In this document: piece after piece, positions 12,185-24,077 of the stretch | How positions within the stretch are numbered: the stretch's first letter is position 1 | Layout of the letters: each line of letters opens with the position of its first letter | Assembly (NCBI GenBank): GCA_026874595.1 | Contig: CM049306.1 | Coordinates: forward strand, 18,531,019 to 18,595,018 | Direction: 5' to 3' | Length of the DNA: 64,000 nt | DNA from: Sipunculus nudus | Taxonomy: Eukaryota > Annelida > Sipuncula > Golfingiida > Sipunculidae | Made by a program: the position numbers and the translations under genes | Notes under the pieces: generated by a model | The model's input: the letters and a program-made list of their open reading frames with translations, nothing else | Told to the model about the DNA's origin: nothing | Databases searched by the model: none

Positions 12185-12610
12185 TACGCTCTTAGGTAGA
12201 AAGGTTCTTAATGGAACTTCTTGGGTTTCTTAAGCTTGTCCCAATAGCAGGACCCGTACGGGTTTAAGGTGCCCTTTTAAAGAACCCTATGGATGTTTCT
12301 TTGAAGCGTTCTTGAAGGTTCTTTAAAGAACCTTTGCATTACAGTCATTACAGTCATAGGTTTCTTAAGGTTTTTTAAACGTTTCATTTGGGGTTCTTTG
12401 TAGGGATATCAAGGGTTCTTTATAGGGTTCGTCAATGGTTCATTTTGGTTCTTAACAATGATGCATTGGGTTCTTTTTGTATTTTTTCATGTGTATCAGG
12501 TGGTTTTCTATTAGTTCTTGAAGTTTCCATAAAATACAGCAAATTACAACGTAACACGTGGAAAGTATTCTGATAAAGGGTCTTTGTTCGGTTAGTTTCT
12601 GAAGAAAGCA
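12185..12610. repeat. degenerate GGTTCTT repeat cluster
   Basis: The word GGTTCTT or TTCTTGG/AAGAACC recurs more than a dozen times. It includes the palindrome-like GGTTCTTTAAAGAACC near 12329 and TTTTAAAGAACCC near 12275. It looks like a degenerate tandem array with an inverted partner, as in some MITE interiors. Open frames here (61 codons) come from the repeat. Confidence 0.5.
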
Positions 12611-13950
12611 AAGACAACGTATATCAAAATATTTATTTAAACAAAATGCAACTAAATGTCTTTATGTTTCCTAATACGTGAAATAAGCATTGCATCATCA
12701 AAGTACTCTTTAAAATGAGAGTCACTTAAAACAAGTAAAGGGGATATAAAATCCGGGACTGATTTAAAATTATTGAATCAGTTAACCGTCAATCAATTCC
12801 CGTCTGTGAAAAAATGCAAACTTGTAACAGTAAGTATAGTATGTTTAATATAAATATAGTTCACACATCGTATGTTGATGTGAATTATCACAATATGCAT
12901 ATAAAAAACAATACCAGTATGAGAGAGAAAATGAGAGAAAGGAATTTTATTTTGCAGGTGTTCTCTGAGATTAGTAATATAATAATTATACTAACATGTA
13001 TAACTGTAGACTGGCCCAGTCAATGAAATGGCTCTGACAGAGATATCAAACAGCTATCACTATGTGTCGCACTTAGTGTCGGTACTGCTACCACGCGGCA
13101 ATTTACATAACTACTTACCATTCTCTTACCCTCTTATTTCATCTGATAAGAGCTAGAACTGAGTTACATCGCGTCTATCGATACATGGATCACGTTTCAT
13201 TTGAAGCATTTTAGCAGTAAACATCAATACACTAAAGCCCAGGCAGGGCTAGTATAACTGTGATTCGACAGCACTTTAAATTGGCTTTAACTTCATCAAT
13301 GTTTTTTCTTCGGTTGAGCTTCTACAAGTTTGTTCTTAAGATTGTGATGTATAATGAACAGAAATTTTTAGTACACACAGGCTTTGATGTGTTTACTCTG
13401 ATTGAAGCTCAGCAGCATACTACAGCATGAACAAGCAGCAACGTATTTGACATAGATTGATAGCTTTCAATGTTGTCTATCAACAGGGGGTCACTTTCAG
13501 CCATTCACTGAAGGGTATGGTATGACTGACCTTTGGACGGTAGTCTCAGCTGGACACACCAGAACATACTAGGATTTGTTGCCTCTGTCACTTTTATGAT
13601 GAGGCTTGCATAATGGTTAGAATGGTCAATAGAACATGTAGGCTAGTGAATTACTAAACTGTTTCGGTATATGTTATCAATTTCCATGGTACAGTGCAAC
13701 AGCAACTGTACTAAATAACTTGGTCAATCCTTACAAGGATTTATCCGTTTATTACTATGCTATATTTTTTGTGGTTAATCTGTTATCAATCACAGTTTAT
13801 TCATATTCATATATATTTGCTAAGATCTGTTGTCTGTAGTAACGGTGAAACATGAAAAAAATATCACCAGTACATCTTTAATTTGATAACAAACTAGAAT
13901 CTGTAGTCAGGGCGTATAGACCCTCACCAGAATCACCTTTAATATCAGTA
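12611..13950. other. spacer, no gene seen
   Basis: AT-rich, with no recognised motif and only short open frames. Confidence 0.4.
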
Positions 13951-13954
13951 ATGT

Positions 13955-14812
13955 GTTCACGTGTATCCGTTTCATGTGTGAACACTGTCATGCTTCATAA
14001 CACGAGTTCACCTTGCGAGTGACAGAACAAATAAATACGAATGGGTGGCTTCCACACGGGGACAAAGGAATAGTCCTTTGTCATAATGGTTTATAAGAAA
14101 ATATATATCTTGGTGATTTTTATTACCTCCAAAATGAAATGGACTTTTGATATGTCTATACCCTAACCCTCTACAAAATATTCAAGAAAACATTTTTCAG
14201 GAGGCGACCTTTAATCCCCACAGAACCCCATTTCCATTATATCGCCTGTTAAGGAACTTTGCTATTTCAGAAAGAAGTACAGATTTTAAATTCAAGCGCG
14301 GAACACATGTCCACATGAATCTTTTAATAGGGAGCACTTTTCCGTTGAGTGGGCACAAAGAGCTGAGACCCATTACACGATCACCGTTTTATAGGTTTAC
14401 AGGTATGTTGATTTTTATACATTCAGAAATATCTTTCTATGATAATCATGGTTTTAATAGTTCTGCCGATTTACCGGTTGTTTGAAAAAAAAGTTTTTTT
14501 TTTCAAAAGGAAGCCCTGGGTGGGGGATTGCACACACTTCTAAGGGTCCTCAATCTCTTATGGACTTTGAAACCCCAGCCAGAATCTACTAATCAGTCAT
14601 ACGTGCACGTTTCATGTAGAACATTGTCATGGTTCAGAAACACGGATTCACTAGGCGAGTGGCAGAACAACTGCATACGAATGGGCGGCTTCTACTCGGG
14701 GACAAAGGAATAGCCCCTTATAATTATTCCTTTGTGGAATTGTCACTATGGAACCAAAGAAAAATATATTATGGTGATTCCGATAACTTCTAAAAATGTA
14801 ATGGATTATGGA
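13955..14812. repeat. diverged direct repeat pair (~190 bp units)
   Basis: The stretch 13960-14150 and the stretch 14600-14812 share a long diverged text: TTTCATGT..AACA.TGTCATG, a TTCAC...GCGAGTG.CAGAACAA phrase, GAATGGG.GGCTTC, GGGGACAAAGGAATAG and TGGTGATT. The copies are ~640 bp apart in the same orientation. An open frame of 112 codons (14147-14485) lies between them; I find no family for it and do not call it a gene. Confidence 0.65.
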
Positions 14813-15507
14813 TGCAGTTTTACTGTACCCCACTGCAAATTTTCAGAAAAATCTGTATATAACATTTTGCGTTATTTTGCTGAAAGACAATGCAACGATT
14901 CAAGGCTAAAATGGTTTCTTTGCTAAATGCTTTCATTGACATATATCGATCTGTTTTCTTTTTATCTAGGAGACCTGTCAATTTTGTATCAGACCTGCTT
15001 ATTCCATGAAATTTACAGTACTTAAACCAAAAATTTAATACTGTTAGAATAAATTTTTCTGGGCCTATCTTTCACATTGGCAACTTTACGTTTCGCGTAC
15101 AAGATACTTCAACGACAAATGCATGTGTATACAAATAACGCATGTGTCTGTTAACATGCCTTAGACTTAACCCTCAAATAACTACACTGAAAAAACATCG
15201 TGTTTCACTATGTCGCCTGAGCTTCAACTAATATAAAGCATCTTTCATGTAATTTACGGTAGAATTCTTCTGTATACAAGCTTTATATCGTTGATATTTC
15301 ACAAGCAATGAAGCTGTCGGACCTATATGTTGTTTATCAAAAAAAAAAAAAAAAAAAATCCTCACTTAAAAATTCGTACGCCCTGTTAATGCCTCTCTTT
15401 CCAAAATTTATTTTTTTGTGTGATTTCTGGAATAGAATAATTTAACTTACTATGTTGATATATGGGGGTCGGGGTTCCTGGAGAATTCTAGCAAAAGTAA
15501 TCTTTAT
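14813..15507. other. spacer, no gene seen
   Basis: AT-rich with a poly-A run near 15340; nothing else recognised. Confidence 0.4.
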
Positions 15508-16250
15508 ATTGTCACGGAACCTAACATCAACATATCATGTAGTCGTGACGAGCATTAATTTGGTTATGGAGATCAAACAAAATCAGATTCTGCAACACTA
15601 GGCAGCGTGAAATGTGTAGGGGAATGAATAAAGAAGTCAGTGGGTTTTTTGTTAACAAATAACCATAATTTATTCTTAAAACAATCCTTACATTACAATA
15701 CACTAAATCAATACAATTATACAGAATAACAGCAGTACAACAGTAAATCAATACAAGTATATAAATAAAGTGTACAGTACCTGGATACCACCACTGTCAC
15801 AGCGACAAAAAGTCCTTTATAACGTACAACCCAGATGAACAGTTTACATAAATCTTCTCAGAGAATAACAGTCCAGTTCATTCACAAAATCAATCCGTTG
15901 TAATCCCAAAGTGAAGTTCTTGTTATAATCCGGAAAGCAAACTGAAGACAATATAAGATCCGTCACAAATTTAGAAGAAAATCTATAAGTGCCGCACATA
16001 TCGGAAAAGGTCCACAACTGACTTACACGCTTCTGTGTCCGCTGGAATTTTTTTTCCTCTCTCTCCCGGCTCTAAAACACAGCCCCTTATTTATAAGTTC
16101 CCATCTCAAGTCGAGAACTTTCCATTTCTCGAACAATCGAAAGAACCCAATATACACACATTACAGGAAACATCTAGATAAACGAATGCTTTGTTTCTAT
16201 ATATCAGGGTTCACACGTGGGCCGGCGCGGCTCGGCCGGGCGAGATATCC
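15508..16250. repeat. LTR-like dispersed repeat, copy 1
   Basis: Aligns over ~740 bp with 41598-42345 inside the intron of gene D. Both start near ATTGTYACGGAA and end near a CACGTGGG/TACGTGGG phrase followed by GC-rich words, with shared internal text such as GGATACCACCACTGTCACAGCGA. The flanks outside do not match, so this is a mobile repeat and not part of a block duplication. The TG start, the internal TATTTATAA-like stretch and the absence of coding fit a solo LTR, but I could not fix the ends or a target duplication. Confidence 0.5.
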
Positions 16251-17020
16251 CTAGACTAGCATGCCCGTTGTGTTTTCATGTGGGCCGCACCCGGCCAGCT
16301 AGAACAAGGAACGCTGTAGCATAGCAACCCCAGGGCTTGAGCCAAACACAGCGCACAATATAAGAGACATGTCAACAGCTCATAATAAAACAGACATATG
16401 TAACAATATAATTTAAATGAAACACAGACAAAAGTTCCTGCAAAAACCTTAGGATCAAAATATGTGTCGTTTAATTCCTATCAGCTCATTACAAAAATAT
16501 GCATCAGACTGTGGAAATTAATCATTTTATTAAGCAAAAGGTGAACAAGCACAGCCAGGATAAGCCAAGGAAAACGAAAGTTTACTCTGCTTTCATACAT
16601 GTGCTATACATAAGGCTTATATATAAAGATTTATAGATAGAAAAATTAGGAAAAAGTACCCATTTTCTTGTATAGAGTGGCGTATACCCATGATTTCAAA
16701 ATTCAACCTGTCACGTCCAGGTTTAAGTGTAAAATGGCAGTCTCAATGAGCGGTTTTGAAGAACTGAACGAAATAAACCTGCCGGGGTTCGATGAGAGGA
16801 TGCGACACGAGAATACTTCTGTCACAGCGTCCAGGCGAGAAACCATCTGCCGATGCCAGGGAACGTGTTCTAGAGCAAAATAACTCTTTTTTTTGTGTAC
16901 CACGCCCAAATGCTCAACGTATACTAGGATACACATCTTGTAACTTTTTTTTCAGGCCCAGTGCTATGAACAGAAGCGGTGACACGTACACACACCCAAA
17001 AAAAACTCCCACACACCCAC

Positions 17021-17084
<64 letters not shown>
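17021..17084. repeat. (AT)n microsatellite
   Basis: AT run upstream of gene B, largely absent at the same place in block 2, where a CA-rich stretch stands (about 48048-48105). Confidence 0.9.
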
Positions 17085-17088
<4 letters not shown>

Positions 17089-17482
17089 TATTGAACGGGT
17101 TTAGATATTGCTTTTGATGGCCTTTCATTATCTGCACAGTTTGATACTTTTGAACTTTTCCATACTCATTTATATTTTCAATAAATTTATTAATAATAGT
17201 GGGTAAACCGTCATAGTAGCGTAAATATTATTCTTTCACACAAAAAAATGTATTTTGGACCAAGGTTATATGTTAAAAGCTTTATGTAAACCCGTTTCAT
17301 ATCATATTGAAAGTATCTGTTCGTGTATACGAACAAGGATGTTTTTTTATGTAAATAATCATGCATTTTGATGCAAGGATATAATTCCATTCATCATACG
17401 TAGGTTGTAGTTTGTGTATTTAATTAAAGTATCATAAAAACACTTTCATTTGACCGTAGAGAACAAACGTTTATACGCTGAC

Positions 17483-17508
17483 GGTACCGGAATAAGCTGG
17501 TTCTTTCT
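17483..17508 (+). promoter_or_regulatory. conserved promoter block, gene B
   Basis: GGTACCGGAATAAGCTGGTT plus CTTTCT, 95 bases before the ATG. The same block stands 95, 95 and 91 bases before the ATG in genes C, D and E. It is followed by an AT-rich TATA-like stretch (TATATTAAATAAAC at 17521-17534) and a conserved ACACATTTGAGCGGG leader. Confidence 0.65.
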
Positions 17509-17577
17509 ATTTTGAGTGAGTATATTAAATAAACAGTGATAGTCAGTGTGGACACATTTGAGCGGGGAGCTGCAGGC

Positions 17578-17962
17578 ATGAAGACTACCCTGGTATTGCT
17601 GGTTCTGCTGGTGATAGGCGGGGACAACGTGAGTGGGCAGTGCCCCAGTACGGCCGGCCATCTACCATCCTATGTCTGTGCCCGTCTGTACGAGCACTAC
17701 GGGTTGACACTAGCGACATCATGCGGTGGATCGTATCAGGACATCGGCAACAATGTCCAGAAAAACCTCCCAAGTAAGACAATTCATAAGTATAACATAT
17801 GTATAGAAGTAGAATATACGTTTGACGAAAGTAACTGAAAAGAAATTTCCAGAAACCCTTAACACGTCATTTATGCAATGATAATCAGTAGCTGAAAATA
17901 AACTGTCAAATAATTGTAATATAAAGAGTAGCCCTAACAGCAAAAGTTCAGTAATAGTTATT

Positions 17963-18022
<60 letters not shown>

Positions 18023-21000
18023 TATTCAATATATTTACTTTTCCTGTTTTATTGAATTGGTGGCTCCAATCAAGACATCTTCGTCGGTAAACAGAATGAT
18101 GTCCCAGGTAGGACTAATAGTCGGGTTGTTGAAGGGTTCGACATGGAAAAATAGTAGTATGTTGATCTTGGGGTCATTCGATGCGCCAAAGTCTGTAGAA
18201 TGACATATCCAGAATCCGCTAAAATGCACTTCGAGGGGGAAACATTTTAGAGCTGTTTTAAATTTTAAAACAAAAAAAAACATAGAAAATCCTTATTTCC
18301 TGATATCGGAAGCTCACATTAATGTACATATAGCACATTATAGTCACTTGGAGAAGTGTACACGGTTTATCGACGCCACAAGATTGGTCTTTTGGTATTT
18401 ATTTTTCAATTTAAATTTAAATTAAAAATAAGAAAATACATGCATATTCAAATTTGAAAGTTAAGCCAGTAAAACATCTACTCTTCTTAATTTTGCCCCT
18501 TTAGAAGCATTTATCCATACAGCTTCTATGTTTTAATTTAATATAAATGAAATTTTTAAATATGGGTATATTTAATATATTCTTCTTCTGTTTAACCCAG
18601 CCAGCAATGTTTTAAATATGAATTTATCAACTAAACTGACTAAAAGACAGGTTCTTGAAGACTGAGACTTATCTTTATGCGTATAACGCCGGATGGGGTT
18701 GACACTTGACAGCTGTCCGTTTCTTTGGCGCCCTAACGGCTGTTAGACGAGGTGATGATTCAAGACAGAACACCCACAGGACTGATATAGTGTTGTTAAG
18801 ACCGCATGTCACATGTTACGATGTAAGCATTATCACGGGGGACAGTACAGGGGATGGTGGTATAACCCCCCCCCCCCCACACACACACACACACACACTA
18901 ATTGTCAATGTAATCATCTCCCTGCTATTCGGTGATTTGTTTTATATATTGGAAACCATTAAAGAGATCCCAAACAATAAACTGTGTTGTGAGCGACCTG
19001 TGAAACCAATCTTGTATTTGTATAGACAATGTACCAAATAATACTAAAGAGATCTTGCATTTACATACACTAAGCACCACTACTATTAAAGAGATCCAAA
19101 CCAAAAAACTGTAATGTGAGCGACCTGTAAAATAAGATCCTGTATTTAAATACACCAAGCACCAACACTATTAAAGATATCCTAACCAATAAGATGTGTT
19201 GCGAGCGTCCTGTGAAACACATCTTGTATTTGTATAGACAATGCACCAAATAATATTAAAGAGATCACAAGCAATAAACTGTGTTGTGAGGGACCTGTGT
19301 AACAGATCTTGTATTTGTAAGGACTTAAGCACCAACACTATTAAAGATATACCAGCCCTAAAAAAACTGTGTTGTGAGGGACCTGTTAAACAAGATATTG
19401 TATTTGTAAGGACTTTAGCACTAACACTGTTAAAGAGATCCACAAAAACAAAATGTGTTGCGAGCGACCTGTGAAACAGATCTTGTATGCGTCCCAATTT
19501 TATTCATTATTACACTTAATTTAAGACCGGCCTGTTCATTCATTTAGCTCAGTTATCCTTCATCCATGTCTTCATTTTACATTGGAGAATCTGAGGACAA
19601 AATCCACGGAGATATCAGGCGCGGATCGAGGATTTTCATAATTGGTAAATAAACATTTCTAGTGTGCGTCTGTTCCCTACGGTGGCTCGTATAGGACATG
19701 CACAAAATTATTTTTATCTCGTTCCCACGAGATAGTATCTCGTTCCCACGCGTTAGTATCTCGTGGCCACGCGATAATTATCTCGTTCCCTCGCGTTAGT
19801 ATCTCGTGGCCACGCGATAATTATCTCGTTCCCACGCGTTTGTATCTTGTGGCCACGCAATAATTATCTCGTTCCCATGCGATAGTATCTCGTGGCCACG
19901 CGATAATTATCGCGTGGGAACGAGATAAATGTAGATAGACAATACAGTAAGACCTACATCTTAAATCCCTAAGGCATGTTTCTCTACACTGGATGAAGAC
20001 TATGGTCAATTATTTGCATGAATTTGGAGCGGGCTTGATATGCTGAGACCTGTATTGATGCAACCGGGTCTCATACAACACTCATGGGCCATGTTTGTTC
20101 AGGGAATGTGTGAGCGGAGAAAGGGGGTGGGGTGGGGGTAGTTCGGGTAAAATATGTGTTATAATAAATTTTCATAATATGAATTACATAACTGAAGTAT
20201 TATTGTGGAAAGAAAGAAGGGAAGGGGAAGGATGAGCAAATTTCTCACAAAAAGGTCTCCTTAAAAAGTTAGGGGGGGGGGGGAAGCAGGGAGACATGCC
20301 CCCCCCCCCAAGTCATAATGAAGTGGCATGGCTGAGACCTTTTGTTGTAAGCGTCTCCCTTGAGACATAACACAAACCGACATGTTGTTTACCCTGCTCG
20401 GTATACCCGAAATTATATAACCCTTACCCTACCCCAAAAAATAAGATTTTCTGGGAAGGTAAAATACAAACAAGTGTTTCAGTTTAATTCATTTATTTGG
20501 TACACAGGGGTTTATATCACCCTTACCCTTAAACAAACTCAATACAGTTTTCCATGAACAAATAAAAATGGGCTAGTTGAACCAACGCAATGAAACGTTG
20601 AACCAACGCAATGAAAACTGCTGACATTTACCTCGAAGCATTCGGGGCAAACGCACATACAACGAAATACTTACAAACAATTTAAGCTACATTAACGCTC
20701 GACATATAACAGACCACACACTTTCTTGTCCAAATGGGGGCTTTAGCTAGCATGGCATACTAACGCGTGGCCACGCGATACTAACGCGTGGTAACGAGAT
20801 AATTATCGCGTGGGAACGAGATACTATCGCGTTGGAACGAGGTAATTATCGCGTGGGAACGAGATAAAAAATAATTTTGTGCATGTCCTATACGAACCAT
20901 CGTAGTTCCCCTCCCAACCCCTCCAGTAAAGTAAACGTGATTTCCTGGTATTAGATTTTAATCTTATTGATTCACATCTACGGACAGATATTTCATATTA

Positions 21001-22462
21001 ACTAAATCGAGGCACTTCGCGTGCTTCTACTAGTGGCGTTCGGTAGTCTGTGGACGTGGAAGAAACCAGAGGACCCAGAGAAAACCACTGTCTTTAGACG
21101 GACCACTAGAGCCTGAGTCACAAGCTGAGAGAGTCGAGCTTGTTACCACCCCACTTTTCAGGTACGCTCTTTACACAGCGCTTTACCTATAGGGCTACTA
21201 CCTATATTGTAAGGCGCTGTTTGTTATGACCTCGTATCCTGAATTGCAACACCAGAGGGGAGCATTGTATTTTTGTCCAATCAGATGAGACCTTGTGCTG
21301 GAAGACAAAGCCAAGCGAGGAATACACAGAGCCAATCATATTCATTTCTTTTTGAGTGACAGCTCATCCCCCAGCGTAACCGTCTGAAAAGGCCACAGGC
21401 TCAGAGAGAATTGCCCCTGACGTGGTTTGCTTAGGGCCTTGGGCACATAGGATGCTCGGCCGGTGAGCTGTAATTCAAACGAAACGTAACAACAAAGGCT
21501 GCGTGCACACCTCGCTTGCTGGTTTCAGTTCTGCAGACAACAGATACATGGCTACGCTAACACAGTCATAATGTCATAATCGAATCGGTCGATGATGCGA
21601 GAATGCAGAGGGAGCAATTTAAATTCGACCGGAAACTCAATAAGCGGCGCTTGAAGTGCAGCAATGGGCGGAGCCAGGATGCCTGTCGAGTGTTTGTTTA
21701 TTGGCATCTGATTGGCTGCTTGTCACATCATACGCACGTTTATTTCAGTGGAAAACGAACCGCCATCTGGTGTCTAAATATATCATAAACGGTCAAAGCT
21801 GGCAGCGTGAAAATCGGTTGTTTCTTTAGAAGCGCAAGATTTCCGCTGCCTCGGGAGCGTACTTTTCAGGCCCCTGTTATCGTATTTCATGATTTGGATG
21901 AAGACTGTTAACTGAGTATGAAATGTATGGAAATTCTTATCAATTTGAAAAATGAGATACTGTAAAGAATTGGTGGTCACGTCCTCCCACATCTCCCCCC
22001 CCCCCTTACACCCGCCTCCCCCTCCCACCCACGGAGATGGACGATAGAATCTCTGCGATGAGGTGAAATCTTCCGGACGTAAGATGAACTGTGTAACGCC
22101 TGTATGCCGACTAAGTTTACTGTAGTAAAAAAAAAGAATAGTCTCTTTGAGGTCTATAGTATAAATTATAATTTTATATTTATTAAAGTATAAACTGATT
22201 GATAAATTTCTATAAATCTAATTCATTTTGTGATTCAGGTCACTTAAATGACCAGACATCTTCAATTGGTGTTCGTTCGGGGTGTAAGCTTACCGCGTAT
22301 GAGCACACAGGATATCATGGTGACAGCGTCAGATTCGGACCAGGAATCCATTACAACATCCCCTCAAGCTGGAATGACAGAATCAGCTCAGTGAAGTGTC
22401 TTTGTGGGTCCATTCATGATGAACTGAAGGGGAAAAGGGGACAACAGGGATATATTTTCTGA
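17578..22462 (+). CDS. syncollin-like secreted protein, gene B (two exons)
   Basis: Exon 1 is 17578-17773 and exon 2 is 22239-22462, joined in phase 1. The product is 139 aa. Residues 1-20 are a signal peptide rich in Leu and Val, then QCP, CARLYEHYG (about 34-42) and SCGG (about 48-51). Exon 2 gives SHLNDQTSSIGV, CKLTAYEH, FGPGIHYNIP, WNDRISSVKCLC and a long Lys/Gly tail ending in an aromatic residue. Relative to D and I it lacks the five residues (GKRL region) before CARLYEH. In exon 2, YEH replaces WEH and the segment before WND is short. The 4465-bp intron carries a (TA)n run, an 85-bp minisatellite and two inserted elements, all non-coding. Donor AA|GTAAG and acceptor ATTCAG are good. 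Pairing of these two exons is inferred from phase, order and the matching gene E; no other exon 2 lies between. Confidence 0.75.
17966..18019. repeat. (TA)n microsatellite in gene B intron
   Basis: About 27 TA units; the partner in gene E is at 49093-49136. Confidence 0.95.
18958..19489. repeat. 85-bp minisatellite, short allele (~6 units)
   Basis: Units of about 85-88 bp, recognisable by TTGTGAG.GACCTGTG and ATCTTGTATTTGTA. About six diverged units of two types (a GACAATG.ACCAAATAAT type and a GACTTAGCACCAACACT type) stand here. The array at the same intron position in gene E has about 48. Confidence 0.9.
19677..20905. mobile_element. TIR transposable element, 1229 bp, TTCC target duplication
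   Basis: Starts CTACGGTGGCTCGTATAGGA and ends in the inverted counterpart (complement CTACGATGGTTCGTATAGGA), so the terminal inverted repeats are long. The similarity continues through ACATGCACAAAATTATTTTT and a subterminal ATCTCGTTCCCACGCG-type tandem repeat (left to ~19925, right from ~20757). TTCC at 19673-19676 and 20906-20909 flanks it. The matching site in the gene E intron (54246 region) reads TCTGTTCCCCTCCC without the element. No transposase frame inside, so it is non-autonomous. The superfamily is not clear to me. Confidence 0.88.
21163..21860. mobile_element. non-autonomous DNA element, ~698 bp, up to 10-bp target duplication
   Basis: ACTTTTCAGG occurs at 21153-21162 and 21861-21870. 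The gene E intron has a single copy running straight into CCCCTGTTATCG (54489-54510). The inserted DNA starts TACGCTC and ends GAGCGT, giving short inverted ends (GTACGCTC if one flanking base is counted on each side). The duplication can be read as 7 to 10 bp because of this overlap. The 8-10 bp range would fit hAT, Merlin or Mutator-like elements. No coding frame found. Confidence 0.75.
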
Positions 22463-22813
22463 CTTCTCATTCTCGACATACACGGACTGTTGAAACAAAC
22501 TCTTATCTGTCAACCCCTAGCTGTGTCCGTTTGTACCTGTACTATAATGCACATTCTACTCCAAACCAATCGTATCAACTGAAAAACACCTGCCATTTGA
22601 ATGTCATTTTTCCATACAACATCTTATCACCTTCGAGCAGAGCAAAGATGAAAAATTGAACAATGTGAGCGTAAGGGTTTTCGCACATATTCAGATTTTG
22701 GCCCTTTACATATAATGAGATAATACTCTATAAAGAATACCACGATATACGTGCATGTATATTATCTAAATCACACACACCTAACGAGACCCGTTGTATA
22801 CTGCTTTCTCTTT

Positions 22814-22819
22814 AATAAA
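22814..22819 (+). terminator. candidate polyadenylation signal, gene B
   Basis: AATAAA in CTTTAATAAAACTCATAC about 350 bases after the stop, kept in gene E at 55485-55490. Confidence 0.45.
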
Positions 22820-23034
22820 ACTCATACACGGTTGTAATGTGATATGTCAGGTGTCTGTAAAGGGAGTTATGTATAAAAGGTTTATTCATTTATTCCTGAT
22901 AATGCTCAAACAACTCCAGTCTTCTCCGCTGGTCATCCTGGAACGTCTGCCGCCACCCCCCATCCCATCCGCATTGCTGCCCTTATCACCAATCACCTAT
23001 CACCTGCCACTTCCTCTCTATTTAATCTTAACAC

Positions 23035-23400
23035 CATGACACAGCCGCCCTCTTCTCCTCTAGTTTACTATATCCTCGAGACAAAGCTGCCCTCTATCTG
23101 TCTAGTTAAGTGACACAGCTTAGTTAATTTTAACCCTAGTGACATAGCTGCCCTCTTCCCCTCTAGTTAAGCACAACCCAACTGAACCAACTGTGATCTT
23201 CTCCTCTAGTTAACCATGACCCCAGTGACACAGCTGTCCTATTCTCTTATGGGTAACTATAACCCCGGTGACACAGCTGCCCTCTTCCAGTATAGTTAAC
23301 CTTACCCCCGGTGATACAGGTGCCCTCTTCCCGTAAAGATTATATTAACCCTCTCCCCTTCTTGTTAAAGTTATAACCCCTGTGACACGGTATCCTTCTT
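23035..23400. repeat. ~50-bp degenerate minisatellite (GTGACACAGCTGCCCTCTT type)
   Basis: The phrase CCCC.GTGACACAGCTGCCCTCTTCC.CTCTAGTTAA repeats about six times with variation. The paralogous array in block 2 (55730-55993 and 58272-58580) is split by a 2.3-kb insertion. Confidence 0.8.
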
Positions 23401-23470
23401 GCGGATTTATTAGACAATCTAAAGTTTTGCGACTTACTCCAACCCTGTTCTTCCACTATTGAGTGTCAGG

Positions 23471-23600
23471 AGCGGATCCGGGGGGGGGGGGGGGGAGGGT
23501 TCCCGGAGTCCCTTTTTCATCCACCGCAAAATTGTTAAGGGTTTCAGACAAAATTTTGTGGCCTGGATTCCCCCTTTTCCTAAATCCTGGATCCGCCCCT
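23471..23600. repeat. small inverted-end element with GGATCCG ends
   Basis: Starts AGCGGATCCG followed by a G run and ends CTGGATCCGCCCCT; the ends are imperfect inverted repeats ~130 bp apart. A similar half (GGCGGATCCAGACCCC) lies near 27681. In block 2 only a remnant (AAGCGGATCTAC near 58614) is left. Confidence 0.5.
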
Positions 23601-24077
23601 CTGAGTCTTTCATTATTTGTATATATACAGATTTCATCGAATATCAGTGGATATTTTATCACCAGCAGTCATTTAGGAAGCACTTCTTCAGTTACTTGCA
23701 TTGAAAGTGAAAGGATAATAGTTGCATATTCTATAAACTTCTTGTTGCCAACCATGGAGAAGACCGCGTTATTCATTCTACTTATCTTTAATACACTTTG
23801 TGAGCAGCCTGTGATATAAAAACACGCGAGTGCATGCAGCATTGTGTACCCCTCAGTGAGATAAAAATCATGATGAAAAGACCAACGGGTTTGGAGAACG
23901 CTGAATGCAACAACAGTGTGTGATCATAATAGGAAATAATGCAAATACGACTTCCTAACAGGATTTATATACAAATCGTCAAAACAGTTTTACTGCGAAG
24001 GGGTTAAAGGTAAAGAGCAACTCGGGCACAGTGGTTCAACAAGTTCGGTTATTTCAGTGCGGGCCAAATTCGTGACT

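Noticed and set aside
14147-14485. 112-codon frame as a gene
   Set aside because: No recognisable motif, lies between two diverged direct repeats, and has no counterpart elsewhere in the window.
23463-23819. 118-codon frame near the poly-G run
   Set aside because: It runs through the G tract and the small inverted-end element and has no counterpart in block 2.
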